This document shows positions 10,691 to 22,429 of a DNA stretch of 64,000 nucleotides, in pieces. Source of the DNA: Antedon mediterranea (lineage: Eukaryota; Echinodermata; Crinoidea; Comatulida; Antedonidae); the NCBI RefSeq assembly GCF_964355755.1, contig NC_092673.1, positions 34,917,648 to 34,981,647 of the forward strand. Reading direction: 5' to 3'. Every line of letters begins with the position of its first letter. Position 1 is the stretch's first letter. The position numbers were made by a program, and so were the translations under genes. The notes under the pieces were generated by a model. It worked only from the letters and a program-made list of their open reading frames with translations, made no database searches and was not told the DNA's origin.

Positions 10691-11345
10691 GTTGAAATAA
10701 GATTGAAAAACAAACGTAATAATGGCCTTAACACAATGTAATTTCAACCTTTATTCAATGTTGAAAAAATGTTGTCATTTTAACCAAAAATGCCAACTGG
10801 ATTTTAACGTTGAATTAACGTTAACATTATATTGTGTTATAAACACAATGTTCAATTCAAATCATGTTGCCATTTTAACCAAAAGCCAGCTCGATTATAA
10901 CGTTAAATTATCGTTGAAATGAGATTGCTAAAGAAACGCACACACTAGATTGGATCACTGTCTCGAAAAGCGGACCTCTGGAAATAATACTTTCTCAAAA
11001 TTTGGACCGGTGATGTGGAACGAACTCCCGTCTGTGATCCGGGAACAAACCACGGTTTTAAAATTTAAAAAAGCCCTCAAAACACATCTATTTCCTAAGA
11101 AGTGACTGATTGTTGGGTGTGCTGATGTAAAGCGCTATGATCATGTTATACTAATTTGGAAAAGCGCTATATAAATAAAATAATAATAATGATAATAATA
11201 ATAACGTAATACTGTAAAGGGGTTAAAACATGAAAGCATAATTTATAACTACCTACTTTCAATCTTTTTTCAACATTGAAAACATATCATTTAAACCAAA
11301 ATCGACTGGATTTCAACGTTAAATTAACATTGATAATAAACGTAA
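10690..11345. repeat. Degenerate AACGTT-rich repeat interrupted by a LINE fragment
   Basis: TTTTAACGTTGAATTAACGTT-like segments preceded by ATTTTAACCAAAA recur near 10780-10830, 10870-10920 and 11290-11335. The spacing is irregular. A LINE 3' end (10940-11215) splits the region. No gene is visible. Confidence 0.45.
10940..11215 (+). mobile_element. 5'-truncated L2-like LINE 3' end
   Basis: Translation gives FGPVMWNELPSVIREQT followed by FKKALKTHLFPKK and a stop, the usual C-terminus of L2/CR1-type reverse transcriptases. A short 3' UTR (AAAGCGCTATATAAATAAAA) and an (AATAAT)n tail follow. The larger L2-like element at 18767-21890 ends with the same motif (LWNTLPLEIRSS...KTHLFREA). Confidence 0.75.
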
Positions 11346-12240
11346 ACGGTTGGGCGATTACATCAACGGCTTATCTGATGTTTATATAGAACGTACCTGT
11401 TGCTATATTATAATTGATTCATAATGTACTAAATACAAATTTATCTAAAGATGCCCTTAAACTCTCTCTGGCGGACAATTCGGTTACACAAGGTGTAGGT
11501 TTATCCCTTCACACCATACCCCCTCCGTTCAACATATTGACCAAACATGAACTAACGCCCCCTCTCCATCCAAGCTCAAATACACGATCACAACCAAACA
11601 AATTATTTAGTTAAAAAAAGAACTTAGGCCCGTCAAAAAACTCTCTCTGGTGGACAAACTGCATATTAGGCATATATCTTCAGGCCTATTAAAACAAACT
11701 GCATTTCTCTGCTATTTTTAAACGGACATTCAAAAACGGTACGATGTATAGTCAAGACTCATAATTTGTCACCTTCTGGAAGTAGGCCTATCATTAAAAA
11801 AATTAAATGTATATCATATTTTTTTCGGTGACAGAATATTGTAAATTAATAAACTCTCTCTTTAGTGGATAGTTGGGATATATTTTACGTTATAACAAAT
11901 ATTGGCACGTTTTTGGGCGATGAAATCAACGGCTTATCTGATGTTTATGTATAAAGTACATGTTGCCTGTTAAAATTTGTAATTGATCCATATAAATGTA
12001 AATATAAATTAATGTAAAGATGCACTTAAAAGCTCTCTCTGGCGGACACTGTTACAGTTACACACGATGTAGGCATATCCATTCACACCATACCCCCTCC
12101 GTTCAACATATTATCGACCAAACATGAACTCCCCCACCCCCTCCCCATCCAAGCTCAAATACACGATCACACCTAGACAAATTATTTAGTTTAAAAATTC
12201 AAAAACTTCCACTGGTGGACAAACTGCATATTAGATAGTT
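11345..12240. repeat. Direct duplication of about 330 bp (11345-11690 and 11915-12240)
   Basis: Both halves contain TCAACGGCTTATCTGATGTT, CACCATACCCCCTCCGTTCA, ATCCAAGCTCAAATACACGA and GGTGGACAAACTGCATATTA in the same order. They differ by substitutions and small indels. Both lie inside the nested element 9502-13801. Confidence 0.8.
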
Positions 12241-12790
12241 ATATTAACTGTTATAATATAGAGAGTGCAATCTGTCACAGGGGTACCTTTTCTTTTTCTT
12301 TAATACTCATCCAACAGCGAGTAACCCGCCAATTACAGGATGGATAAACTATTTAATAATTTCACAAGACAAACATATACACAAGATGCTCTACATAAAC
12401 AAAGACTTATTATTAAGTCTTTGGGAGTGGAGTTGTAATTTGTCATGAGAAAAAAACCCTGACATATGACAGGGCTTTAACCCAGGACCTAATATTCTAA
12501 ACGGTCCGTAATATGCACCCCCTATAATAGATAGTTATTAACTATTATTATAGGGGTATAATCTGTCACGGGGGTACCTAATATTCTAGACAGTCGACCG
12601 TAATAATTGATAGATAGTAGTAAAAATAGTAAGATAGTAAAATAGATAGTTATTAAACTGTTGTAGGGTGTTCAATCTGTCACGGGGGTTACCTTTTCTA
12701 TACAGTCCGTGATATATTGTATCCCTTGGTGTATATAGATACTGGAAGGGTATAATCTGTTATACTCTCAGCATTGGATTTTGTATCCAT
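12240..12790. repeat. Irregularly repeated AATCTGTCACGGGGGTACC motif
   Basis: Motifs close to AATCTGTCACGGGGGTACCT, often preceded by TATAGGGTG-like and followed by TTTTCTATACAGTCC-like sequence, occur near 12270, 12550, 12672 and 12757. The arrangement is not a clean tandem array. Confidence 0.5.
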
Positions 12791-13620
12791 TTGCAAAAAC
12801 ATGACAATTGATTTCATGGGGTTCACCTATTCTAGCCCGAAAAATTATTATTATATTACAAGGGTGTTGGTGTTACGGATGGGTCTCTAAATAGCTGTGT
12901 ATCCCCAATTATTATTTCTTTATACACGTATGTAGGCCTATGTGATGCCTTTAATGTTTTTGGGCCTCTTCAATTGGCGTACGTCCGTTTTCATTTGTAA
13001 AAATAATAATAAACAATTAAACATAATGTCACATGGGCCTAAAAAAAATATTGATTAAACAAATAATTATAATTATATTATAGATAAAATTCGGAGAGCG
13101 CTATAGGGTGCAAGATAATAATAATAACAATATTTAATAATAATAATGAATAATCATAGGCTTATAATGATATATGAGTATGAGTTTATGAGTAGCCCTT
13201 CATCAATGCATGTGAGAGTAGGCCTACTTAGACAAAACTGTCGGGATACCTAAAATTTTAACTAAGCTGAAATATTCTGTATCCCCCAAAACATGCGTAA
13301 AATTCGTAGGAGCATGCAACGTATTATTGTTGTAATTCAATAGGGGGTTTACTCTGTTTACGGGATACTAAAATTGTAGAACAGTGTAACTGTACCACTA
13401 CTAGAGAGATTTTAAAATCTTGGTCGTTATTACTTACTCTTTCATTATGGCTCTGTTATAAATGTAAAAATAGCGCCCTCTGTTGCCAATATTTTCTAAT
13501 TCGTCAATGTTTTAAAAAATCACAATAGACAATTGTAAAAGGTCATTTATTAATTAAAAAGAACAAAAAACTACACACAGTATATCAAATACCAGTATAG
13601 GTAATAACAATACGAGTAAT
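12790..13620. other. AT-rich non-coding stretch, no gene seen
   Basis: Interior of the nested element: AATAATAAT-type low complexity around 13110-13150 and short GTAGGCCTA words, with no coding exon or RNA gene visible. A small duplication of TAATTACCCACTGTAAAATG follows at about 13650 and 13695. Confidence 0.4.
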
Positions 13621-14059
13621 TGACGGTCTACCACACTGTAGATACAATAATTACCCACTGTAAAATGGAATCGCCGGCTTATTGTACTAGTTACAGTAAT
13701 TACCCACTGTAAAATGGAATCGTCGGGCAATTTCACAAGGTACCGGTTGGCGGACACAAACTCCCTCTAGTAGACATACCGCATGGCGGACAGTCTGCAG
13801 CAACATGCAATTGAAGTTTGTAGTCAGTTCAGATTCCGTAATTTAATTATACCGGTATTTTTTCATTTTATATTAACATATTTTTGTTTGTATACCATTG
13901 ATAATGTAAATTTTGTATATATATATATATAATGATATTGTCTATAGTTAAACAAGACAAGAAGAAATACCAACCGAGGAAATAGTGGACCTTTTGGGAC
14001 TTGGGGGGGGGGGGTGCGTCTGCACCCAACGCACCCCCCCCCCCTTGGATACGGGCCTG

Positions 14060-14653
14060 GTATTAATTGCCGATGTAAATTGATTTCTCTGTTTGTTGCT
14101 ATCCTCGAAATAATACTAGATAGCCTAGTAATTGATTTACAATACATAAAAAGAAAAATAATTAATAGTGATTTAGTTTGTTCGCTGAATTAAATAAAAA
14201 TTGTTCAAGAAGTAGAAAGCTGATTTTTGCATACATATGCCAACATCAGAAGTTAAGAAAATCGGAGGGTAGTGTTTTTAAGGTAAACAACGCCCTCTAT
14301 TATTATTTTTTATTTATTTATTTTTTTTTTTTAGTTTTTTTTATTTACTATGTATAAGTATTTCTTTTTCTGTCTGACATTTTGTAAGTAGGCCCTAATG
14401 TGTATTTACTACTGACCTATTGCATCGATTTATTGATTTGCTCGTTATACAATTGTTTTTAAGTATCTACTCAAGTGTGCAATTACTACTGAACTGTACA
14501 TTTGTTTTTGTTTTGTTTTTTGTTTTTCCAATGTAAGTTTTATCATCATTTACCTTTTATATGTTGTTGTTTATATTTGTTTGGACGCACCACCGAAAGG
14601 TGTGTGCCACTGATTCGAAAGTGAGTACCAATAAATACTGAATACTGAATCTA
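14060..14653. other. Non-coding stretch ending in a probable LINE-type 3' tail
   Basis: A T-rich low-complexity tract lies at 14290-14345. The end AATAAATACTGAATACTGAA at 14629-14649 has the short repeated tail typical of a truncated LINE 3' UTR. No reverse transcriptase sequence is recognisable. Confidence 0.35.
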
Positions 14654-14656
14654 TTA

Positions 14657-15606
14657 GGTCGTGTTTATACAACACCCTAAATTTGAACACGGCTTTAATT
14701 TTTAGCGTGTTGTTCGGACCGAGGTCAACCCACCTTAACGTTTGCTGTTATACTAGAAATCACGATACCGTGTTATACCGGAAGTTTCATCAACACGCAG
14801 TGCATGCTAGGATAAAAGGTCAAATCGTTGATCGCCTGAATTGGCTGGGTTGTCAACAATCACCGTCGCCTCCGCGCTGTCCGATGTATTCGCGCGGTTT
14901 TTACCATTTTCATTATTGTATTCGTTTACGTTTGCATTGTTGTTTATTTTGTTCTCGGTTCATTTAAATTAATAAAAGTTATTTTAAGGGTTTCATTGTT
15001 TCATCTATACACTATGGAAGAAGATGCCATTTTTGCGATGTTATTTTTTATTCTGTTTGGAGTGGGAAACGATAGAGGCCTACTACCACTACGAGTTGGC
15101 CCCACTAGGCTAGCTTGGCGTAAAGCCTGGTTCCCACTAGAACGTAACACAAGGACGTAAACGCAACGCAAGCGTTTTAACCAATGACAAGAGAAGTTAT
15201 AGACAGTTAGCAATCACAAGCGAATAAAGCATCGATTGTGATTGGTCAATTCACTTGCGTTGCGTTACGTCCTTGTGTTGCGTTGCTAGTGCGTGGGAAC
15301 CACGCTTAAGACGTGGTAGGAGGATGATTGCTGGCAGCGAGGCAGCAATAAATGGGCCCAATCTTGTTAGCAACGTCGCATGACATGATTGATATTACGA
15401 CCTGTTTTAACGAGAGGTCAAAATATACCCTGAGGACACTTCCAACACGGTAACGGCGACCGGGAATCCACCAAATTTTAGGATTCAGCCAAGTAGCCTT
15501 TTTTGCAATTAAAATCTCATTACACGGAATCTCTTTGTTGTTATACAACACACTTCTCGTAGGCGTGTAGAATATGCGTGTAATAGCGTGTTGTATAAAC
15601 GCGCCC
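14657..15606. mobile_element. PIF/Harbinger-like MITE of 950 bp
   Basis: The left end GGTCGTGTTTATACAACAC and the inverse of the right end GGGCGCGTTTATACAACAC form terminal inverted repeats. They are flanked by TTA at 14654-14656 and TTA at 15607-15609. A 3-bp TTA/TAA target duplication and GGG-type ends are characteristic of PIF/Harbinger elements. The interior has no transposase and contains a second, smaller foldback element. Confidence 0.65.
15124..15306. mobile_element. 183-bp foldback MITE nested in the Harbinger-like element
   Basis: The two halves are near reverse complements of one another (left AGCCTGGTTCCCACTAG...AACACAAGGACGTAA...CGCAACGCAAG; right ends GTGGGAACCACGCT). It is flanked by TAA at 15121-15123 and TAA at 15307-15309. 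No coding capacity. Confidence 0.7.
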
Positions 15607-15799
15607 TTAGAGAGGTAAAGAGTCAGTGCAGTGTCGTGTGACTTCACAAGCGATATTGCGTGATGGCTATGTGAGGGGAATCCCCTTTCCGTTCAGAAAA
15701 AAATTTAAAAATTATGGCCGCAATGGTCGTACAATAACTTAAATATCGTAAATGTGCGTGTGTGTAAGCCTTTTTGTTATTTTTAATGTAGAAAACAAC

Positions 15800-18766
15800 A
15801 CATATACATCAACCATTACATTGATGACGATGAATTTAAATTTGCTTTATTCAGTCTTAATAATACCCTTGAATATAATAGAATGTTAAATCTGAAATTT
15901 AATCCATTTGTCTTTAATGATGTGATAAATAACTCTAATAATTTAATTGATTATGACATACCACATTCATGTTCTTATACCTTTGATCATAACATCTCAG
16001 CTACATGTGAAAAGGACTTTTCCATCTTACATATCAATCCACGAAGTTTCAATAAAAACGTTGATCTGATTAGCACGTTCCTCACTAGTTTAAGGCATAC
16101 CTTTTCGATTCTAGCTTTATCAGAAACCTGGTTTAAAGAAGATGGTTCCAATTTAATCCACATACTGTAGATAACTATAACTTGGTTAATACACCACGAA
16201 GTGGTGGTGTTGCTATCTATGTTCATAATACAATCTCATTTCGAATCCGGAATGATTTAAAATTAATTGACAAACCGTCTGAGCACTTTGATCATTCTGA
16301 ATCTATCTTTATCGAAATAACAGTTCCCGGTAGGAAAAACATTGTCGTTGGCAATATCTATCGTGCTCATCGTACCAATATTGAAACATTTTTTTATGAT
16401 CTTACAAATTGTCTCACAAAAATTAATACTGAAGAAAAACAATGTTATATATCCGGTGATTTTAATCTTGACCTTCTACATTCTAATGACAATCACATTA
16501 TTAATGAGTTCCTCTCTATTTTTTATAACCATAATATGTTTCCTCTTATCGATAGACCCACCAGAATTACCCCTTCAACAGCTTCCTTAATTGATAACAT
16601 TTTCACTAACGTTTTTACTCATTATATAAAATTGGGTGTTGTTATTGCCGATGTTTCTGATCATTATCCTGTTTACCAAATCACTAAATCAACTCCAATT
16701 AGCAATGCAAATACCTCGAATAGAATTCAACACTTTTTAGAAAATTTAAGCTTGGTTGATTGGAGTTGTATTACTGATCTTGATTCTTCTGACCATGCAT
16801 ATAATGTTTTCATCCATAAATTCACAGAGGTCTACAATGTACATTTTCCCATCTCTAAACATTCCAACAACAATTCCCGGCGTTGTTGTATTCCTCAAAA
16901 ACCTTGGATTACTTCGGCGATCCTAAAATCAATAACTCGAAAAGATAAATTATACAAAATGTATGCAAGTAACCCTACTGAATCCAACAAAACGTCTTAT
17001 GTTAATTATCGTAATAAACTTACTTCTTTAATCAGGATTTCTAAACAGCAGTATTATGCTGAAAAGCTTGAGGAAACAAAATTTAATTCAAAACAGACTT
17101 GGAATGTTCTCAATAACATTATGGGTAGACAAAACAATAAACACATATCATCATTTTTTTAAATAAATGATATACATATATCTGATTTTCAAATTATTGC
17201 TGATAACTTTAATAAATACTTTGTCAACATTGGTCCTGAATACCTACATAAAATTCCTCAATCTGATATTACTTTTAATTATTTTATAAATAACATAAAA
17301 TCACCCGTTAGCTCTCTGTTTTTTTTACCAACTGATAAAGATGAAGTACTCACAATATTCAGAAATCTGAAATCTGGTGCTAGCAGCGGTTTCGATGACA
17401 TTAAACCAGATATTATTAAATCTGTTGGGGAATTAATAGCATCTCCACTTGTTCATATTTTTAATTTATCACTAGCTACCGGTATTGTCCCGGAGAAGCT
17501 GAAAATTGCCAAGATAATTCCCGTCTTTAAACATGGTGAGACTGATAAATTTAGCAATTATAGGCCCATCTCGGTACTGCCCGTTTTCTCCAAAGTTTTA
17601 GAACGCATAATACATAAAAGACTCTATAATTATTTTTCTCGATTTAATTTATTGCAAGAGAACCAATTTGGTTTCCGCCCAAATATGTCTACTGAAATGG
17701 CTGTTCTACAAGCATATGATAAAATAATCTCTGAATTAGATAAGAAAAAGCATGTTCTTGGGATATTTCTGGACCTTTCAAAGGCCTTTGACATCGTCAA
17801 TCACGACACTCTCCTGTCTAAACTACAGCATTATGGTATACGTGGTGTTGCCTTTGATTGGTTCAGAAGTTACCTGACGGATAGAAAGCAATATATCTCT
17901 TTTAATTATCATAGTTCTTCTTCTTTAAACATTTGTTGTGGTGTTCCACAGGGCTCAATTTTAGGCCCGCTACTCTTTATTATTTACATTAATGATTTAG
18001 CAAACATCTGTAAACATTCCAATCTTATTTTATATGCAGATGACACTAACCTTTTAATTTCAGATAATGTTTTAAACCGTCTAGTTGATAATGTTAATTC
18101 CGATCTCTCGACTATCTCGAGTTGGTTTAAAGCAAATAAGTTATCGCTTAATGCTAATAAAACTAATTATATGATTTTTAAGAACAGATATAGTAACCGT
18201 GTTTACAATGACCTTAACATTTTCATTGATAATAATAACATCTCTCGTGTAACTAGTTGTAAATTTCTTGGTGTAATAATGGACGAATGCTTAACCTGGA
18301 ATCAACATACAATCCATATTGCAAACTTAGTTTCAAAATATTCTGGTATTCTTTTTAGGCTAAAACCAATTTTACATGTCAATGTTCTATCATCCTTATA
18401 CAAGACTCTAGTCCTTCCTCATATTCAATACTGCAGCTTGATTTGGGCTGACCACAATAACTGCGTTTATGCACAAATTCTCAATTCCTTGAGCATTCAC
18501 CACCATTTGCTAGTCTTAACAACTTAACTGTGTATGATATTCATAAGTTATCAAAAGGTGTTTTCATGTACAAATTTAAGAATAATTTATTACCAGCTAA
18601 CTTTTCTAATTATTTTGTTAAAGTAAACTCAGTTCATAATTATGGCATCAGGTCCTTTGATACTTATCGTCCTTATAATTTTGTTACCGATATGGGTAGA
18701 AACACTATCAGAGGACATGGTCCAATTTTATGGAACAATATTGATGCTTCTATTCGCATTTCATAA
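15800..18766 (+). pseudogene. LINE, CR1/Jockey-type, endonuclease plus reverse transcriptase, inactivated
   Basis: This is a retrotransposon polyprotein read in three pieces. Endonuclease part: FSILHINPRSFNKN, LALSETWF, GDFNLDLL and VSDHYPVY (to about 16680). Reverse transcriptase part: GFDDIKPDIIKS, NYRPISVLPVFSKVLER, LDLSKAFDIVNHD, GVPQGSILGPLLF and LYADDTNLL (to about 18250). The C-terminal part ends HGPILWNNI. Breaks: a frameshift at about 16170, an in-frame TAA at 17160-17162 and a frameshift at about 18470-18530. The 5' end is truncated near 15800, as is usual after target-primed insertion. It ends in an A/T-rich tail that abuts the tail of the next LINE, which lies on the opposite strand. 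Confidence 0.85.
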
Positions 18767-21700
18767 TAAATAATAATAAATAACATTTATAAAGCGCAAG
18801 AGACAAAGGTTTCAAAGCGCTGTGTTTTCCAAGATCAGTGCAAGTAGTAGCGTGCGATTATGCTTCTCTGAAGAGATGAGTTTTGAGTTTAGTTTTAAAT
18901 GTGAAAACAGATTTTGATGAGCGTATTTCGAGTGGTAGAGTGTTCCAGAGTTTTGGGGCTGCGACAGCGAAAGCACGATCACCGTAAAACCGAGTTCTGG
19001 AACGGGGTCCAGGTTTTAGAAGAAGTCTGCTGGATGAACGAAGCGAAGAGTTGGTTGACGGAGTAATGATGTCACATATGTAGGCTGGAGCACATCCGTT
19101 GATGGCCTTATATGTCAGCAACAGGATTTTAAAACGAATGCGCTGATCAACAGGCAACCAGTGTAAGTCACGTAAAACGGGAGAAATATGTTCATGTCGT
19201 TTAGTGCCAGTGATAAGTCTTGCGGCGGAATTTTGGATTCGTTGAAGAGGAGACAGATAAGAAGTTGGTAGGCCGTACAGAAGCGAGTTATTACAGTCCA
19301 GACGAGATGAAACAAAAGCATGAACAAGACGTTCAGTTGATGTTTTGTCAAGGTACTTACGAATCTGGCCGATCTGGTAAATTCCAAAGGAAGCACCACG
19401 GCAAACATTACGAATGTGTTCTTTTAAACCGAGGCTGTTGTCTAGTTGGACGCCTAGATTTCTGGCTGAGCTGGAGGTAGAGACACTAGTATCTCCGATA
19501 TGGACCAAAGGAAATGATGATGCCTCACGGAACTTTGAATGAAAATGGATCATTTCAGTCTTGGAGTCGTTGAGCATGAGTTTATTTTGAATGGCCCATG
19601 AGCGAACATCTGCAATGCATGATTCAAGGCTGTTAACAGATTCAGAGTGATGTGTAGGTTTCATGATTAAATATAGTTGAGTGTCATCTGCATAGATCAT
19701 ATGACGAACTTCTGGGTGGGAATCAATGATGTTGCTGAGTGGTCCAGTGTATAAGATGAAATCGAGTGGACCTTTTACGGATCCCTGTGGTACACCCCAG
19801 GGTAGAGCGAACTCATCAGACATCGAATCACCCACAATGATTGCTTGTCTACGATTCTCAAAATATGAAAAAAAACCATTTCAATGCGGTTCCGCTTATG
19901 CCGTATCTTTTATGAAGACGTTGAAATAATAAATCATGATTGATAGTGTCAAATGCTGCGGAGTAGTCGAGTAGAATAAGTACCGCTTCATTACCTTTGT
20001 CTTTGACAGTTATTAGTGGAGTGTTTATGGAGTTAAGTTTCTTGCAAATTTTCAGAATCTTTTCATTAAAGAAACAGCCAAACTGGTTTGCGAGATCCAT
20101 TGAAGATGTGTGTTTTGGCAGAACAGGAGAAGAATCGACCGAGTACAGTTTACTTATGATGCGGAAAAGGTTCTTGTCATCCGCATTAGCGATTTCATTG
20201 CGATGATAATTGCATTTTGCTAGATCTAGCATATCTTTATATGCTTTGCATTCCAACTTGTACCTCTGTTTGTCGATATCCAAACCAGATTTCAACATTC
20301 TGCGTTCTGATCTCCGTTTGACGCACTTCGCTTCACGGAGTTCATTCGTGTACCATGGTGCCCGTGGTCTAATGGTGACCAGTTTAGTTGTTAACGGAGC
20401 ATGTTGGTCAAGGATGTACTGCAATACATTATTGTATTGGTCAGCGAGATCGGAGACATTATCTTCCGGTGCGCAGACGAGCGGGGAATTCATTATATCT
20501 TCCACAAAACAATTTAGATCAATGTTACGAAGTTTGCGGTAAGAGATTGTCTGCGTTGGTTGTTTAGGATGTGATAAATCCACAAAGCTGATGACAGCCA
20601 TATGGTCGGATGGTAGTCCTTGTTTGACAGTGGTTTGTTTTATTATGTTGTCGTTTTTTCGAGAGATTAGAAGGTCCAGTGTGTGCCCGCTAACGTGAGT
20701 GGGGCCTTGGACGTGTTGATGAAGACAACTCGTGTAAAGCAGTTCATCAAATCGCTTGGTGTTGTTGTCCAAGAGGTCATCTGTGTGAATATTGAAATCA
20801 CCAACTATCAGAAGGTTTTTGGTGCAAGAGACTGATTCAAGAAGTGATGAGAATTCAGTGATGAACAAGTCAAAGGTAAGTTTGTTTTTGGTCGATGGTG
20901 GTGGTCTGTAAATTGAAATCAAGTTAATTACAGATGAATTGGAAGTGATCTTGATATCCATATGTTCGAAAGACCGGAAACTTGTTGAAACATTTGGTGT
21001 TATTTGGAGTCCACGGTGCGAAATGATGCATATTCCACCTCCGCGTCCACCTGTAAGGCGTGGCTCATGTGACACCACGAAATTTGGGAGGGTGTTACTC
21101 ACGTCCGCAATAAAGTGGTTGTCACTTGCATCACCTTTCAACCAACTTTCGGTAATTACTAAAATGTCTAATTCAACATCCAAAATAAAATCACAAACGT
21201 GAACAGTTTTATTTCTTATAGAACGCGCATTCCACAGTCCAAAACAGATGGAACTCGAACTACGAGATTGTTCAGTATCCACGGAAACAGGTCTGCGAGG
21301 TTGAGAGATGTGTTCAGTGGCGGCAGAGATAAGCTTGCTTCGTCGTCGACCAGCCTTCTTTCCTCTATGTGTTTTTCGAGTTGAGAATGCTCGGCATGTG
21401 GTAAAGGCATTGATATTCAAACGATTTATAGTGTCAATTTCTGATGGAGTCAACGATGACTTTAAGTTTCCTGATAATCTGAGAAGTTGATCACGATCGT
21501 AGTAAATCATAGACGCAATAGATGAACTGACAGGTTGAATTAAAGTCAATGAACACCCGTTATGATAAGACGATTCGGTTCTGTGAAGTAAGCCGACTAC
21601 TACAATCCTAGGCCTACCGTAGTTGACAAATCCGGCAAAGAATGTTGAATGAACCGTGGATACGGCTGACCGCGAAGGCTGACTGCACAGGAATGTGAGT

Positions 21701-21890
21701 AGACAGGCAAACGAAACTGGCCTAGGAAAACGGAACATTAGTTTCGCTAGTAGACCAACGATGTTATCTTCACAAATACATACAACGGTCAGTAATAACC
21801 AGGAAAAGTTCGATGTGGCATTAAACACACAGATTTCAGTATACAGAAACTGTAATTTTACAGAAACTTGGAGAACAGATCAGACTGGCC
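18767..21890 (-). pseudogene. LINE, L2-like, endonuclease plus reverse transcriptase, internally deleted
   Basis: On the minus strand the N-terminal frame (21828 to about 19860) shows endonuclease signatures: GLWNARSIRNK, VITESWL, GRGGGICII, ISIYRPPPS, LIVGDFNIH and LPSDHMAVI. Close to 20010 the sequence jumps from the post-endonuclease linker to the reverse transcriptase motif LILLDYSAAFDTINHD, so the fingers region (the NYRPVS...-type block) is missing. A frameshift in an A/T run at about 19860-19880 precedes the second frame (19835-18858), with WGVPQGSVKGPLDF, MIYADDTQLY, LRDLHWLPVDQRI and LWNTLPLEIRSS...KTHLFREA. The 3' end carries an AATAAT-type microsatellite and the AAGCGC motif common to L2 tails. 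Confidence 0.85.
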
Positions 21891-22429
21891 GCTTGTAAGG
21901 CGCACACGTCTTTATAGGCTATGATCACTGCTGGTCATCATCTGTCAAAGTATTTAAAAAGTTGTATAAAAATAATTTGCTCTTAACTTATCAATGAGTG
22001 TTACAAATATGTTTACATGTACATTGTTCTTTTGCTTTTTTGGTTTTATCGCACTATCTTTGAGTTCAGATGCCAACATGTTTAGCTAGTATTGTCTCGT
22101 CCTGTGCTTCAATTATGTTTGTATCATGTATTAATTATTTTGTTAAGGTGGCCAAATACTGTACGAGCTTTGCTCTTTTTTGGTCATCCTTCCATTTTTG
22201 CATATATTCATTACACTTGTTTATATTGGAAAATAAAAACTGAAACTGAAACTGAAATTCAGTTATCTTTGTAATGTGGGAGAAAATGTGGAAAACCTGG
22301 AGCAAAATGTTAGGCCGGGAGACAAATCTAAAATATGGGAGTCTCCCATGTTGGCATGTATGTTTTTGTTATTATTAAAACAAATTATAGTATAAATAAT
22401 GAATACACTGTTACTGGAATGTTTCTTCA
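21891..22429. other. Non-coding stretch with a LINE-like 3' tail
   Basis: TTGGAAAATAAAAACTGAAA followed by CTGAAACTGAAATTC at about 22228-22262 resembles the repeated 3' tail of a truncated LINE. No reverse transcriptase is readable and no host exon is seen. Confidence 0.4.

Larger units (their letters stand above)
9502..13801. mobile_element. Nested non-coding element with inverted ends, inserted into the hAT-like MITE
   Basis: The left end reads CTGCTGCAGACTGTCTGCC and the right end is its near inverse, GGCGGACAGTCTGCAGCA. The insertion is flanked by two versions of one host sequence: CATG...ATCAAGTTTGT on the left and CATGCAATTGAAGTTTGT on the right. The uninterrupted MITE copy has only one (37236-37256). 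The motif CTCTCTCTGGCGGACA, related to the ends, recurs at 11462, 11641, 12033 and 13757. No transposase can be read, so this is non-autonomous or a composite of nested repeats. Confidence 0.6.
9086..14059. mobile_element. hAT-like MITE, copy 1, split by a 4.3-kb nested element
   Basis: The outer parts 9086-9501 and 13802-14059 match, in reverse complement, the contiguous element at 37014-37629 plus 40210-40250. The right end reads ATACGGGCCTG, the inverted form of CAGGCCCGTAT at the other copy. The left end is a diverged version (CCTGCCTGTATG). Near the right end is a GC-rich hairpin around GGGTGCGTCTGCACCCAACG with a G run and a C run. Without the nested insert the element would be about 675 bp and has no coding capacity. 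The hAT assignment rests on the CAGG terminus and the 5-bp target duplication of copy 2. The target duplication of this copy is unclear. Confidence 0.7.

Noticed and set aside
13863-14147. A 94-codon minus-strand frame
   Set aside because: It reads through the GC-rich hairpin end of the MITE and the flanking sequence.
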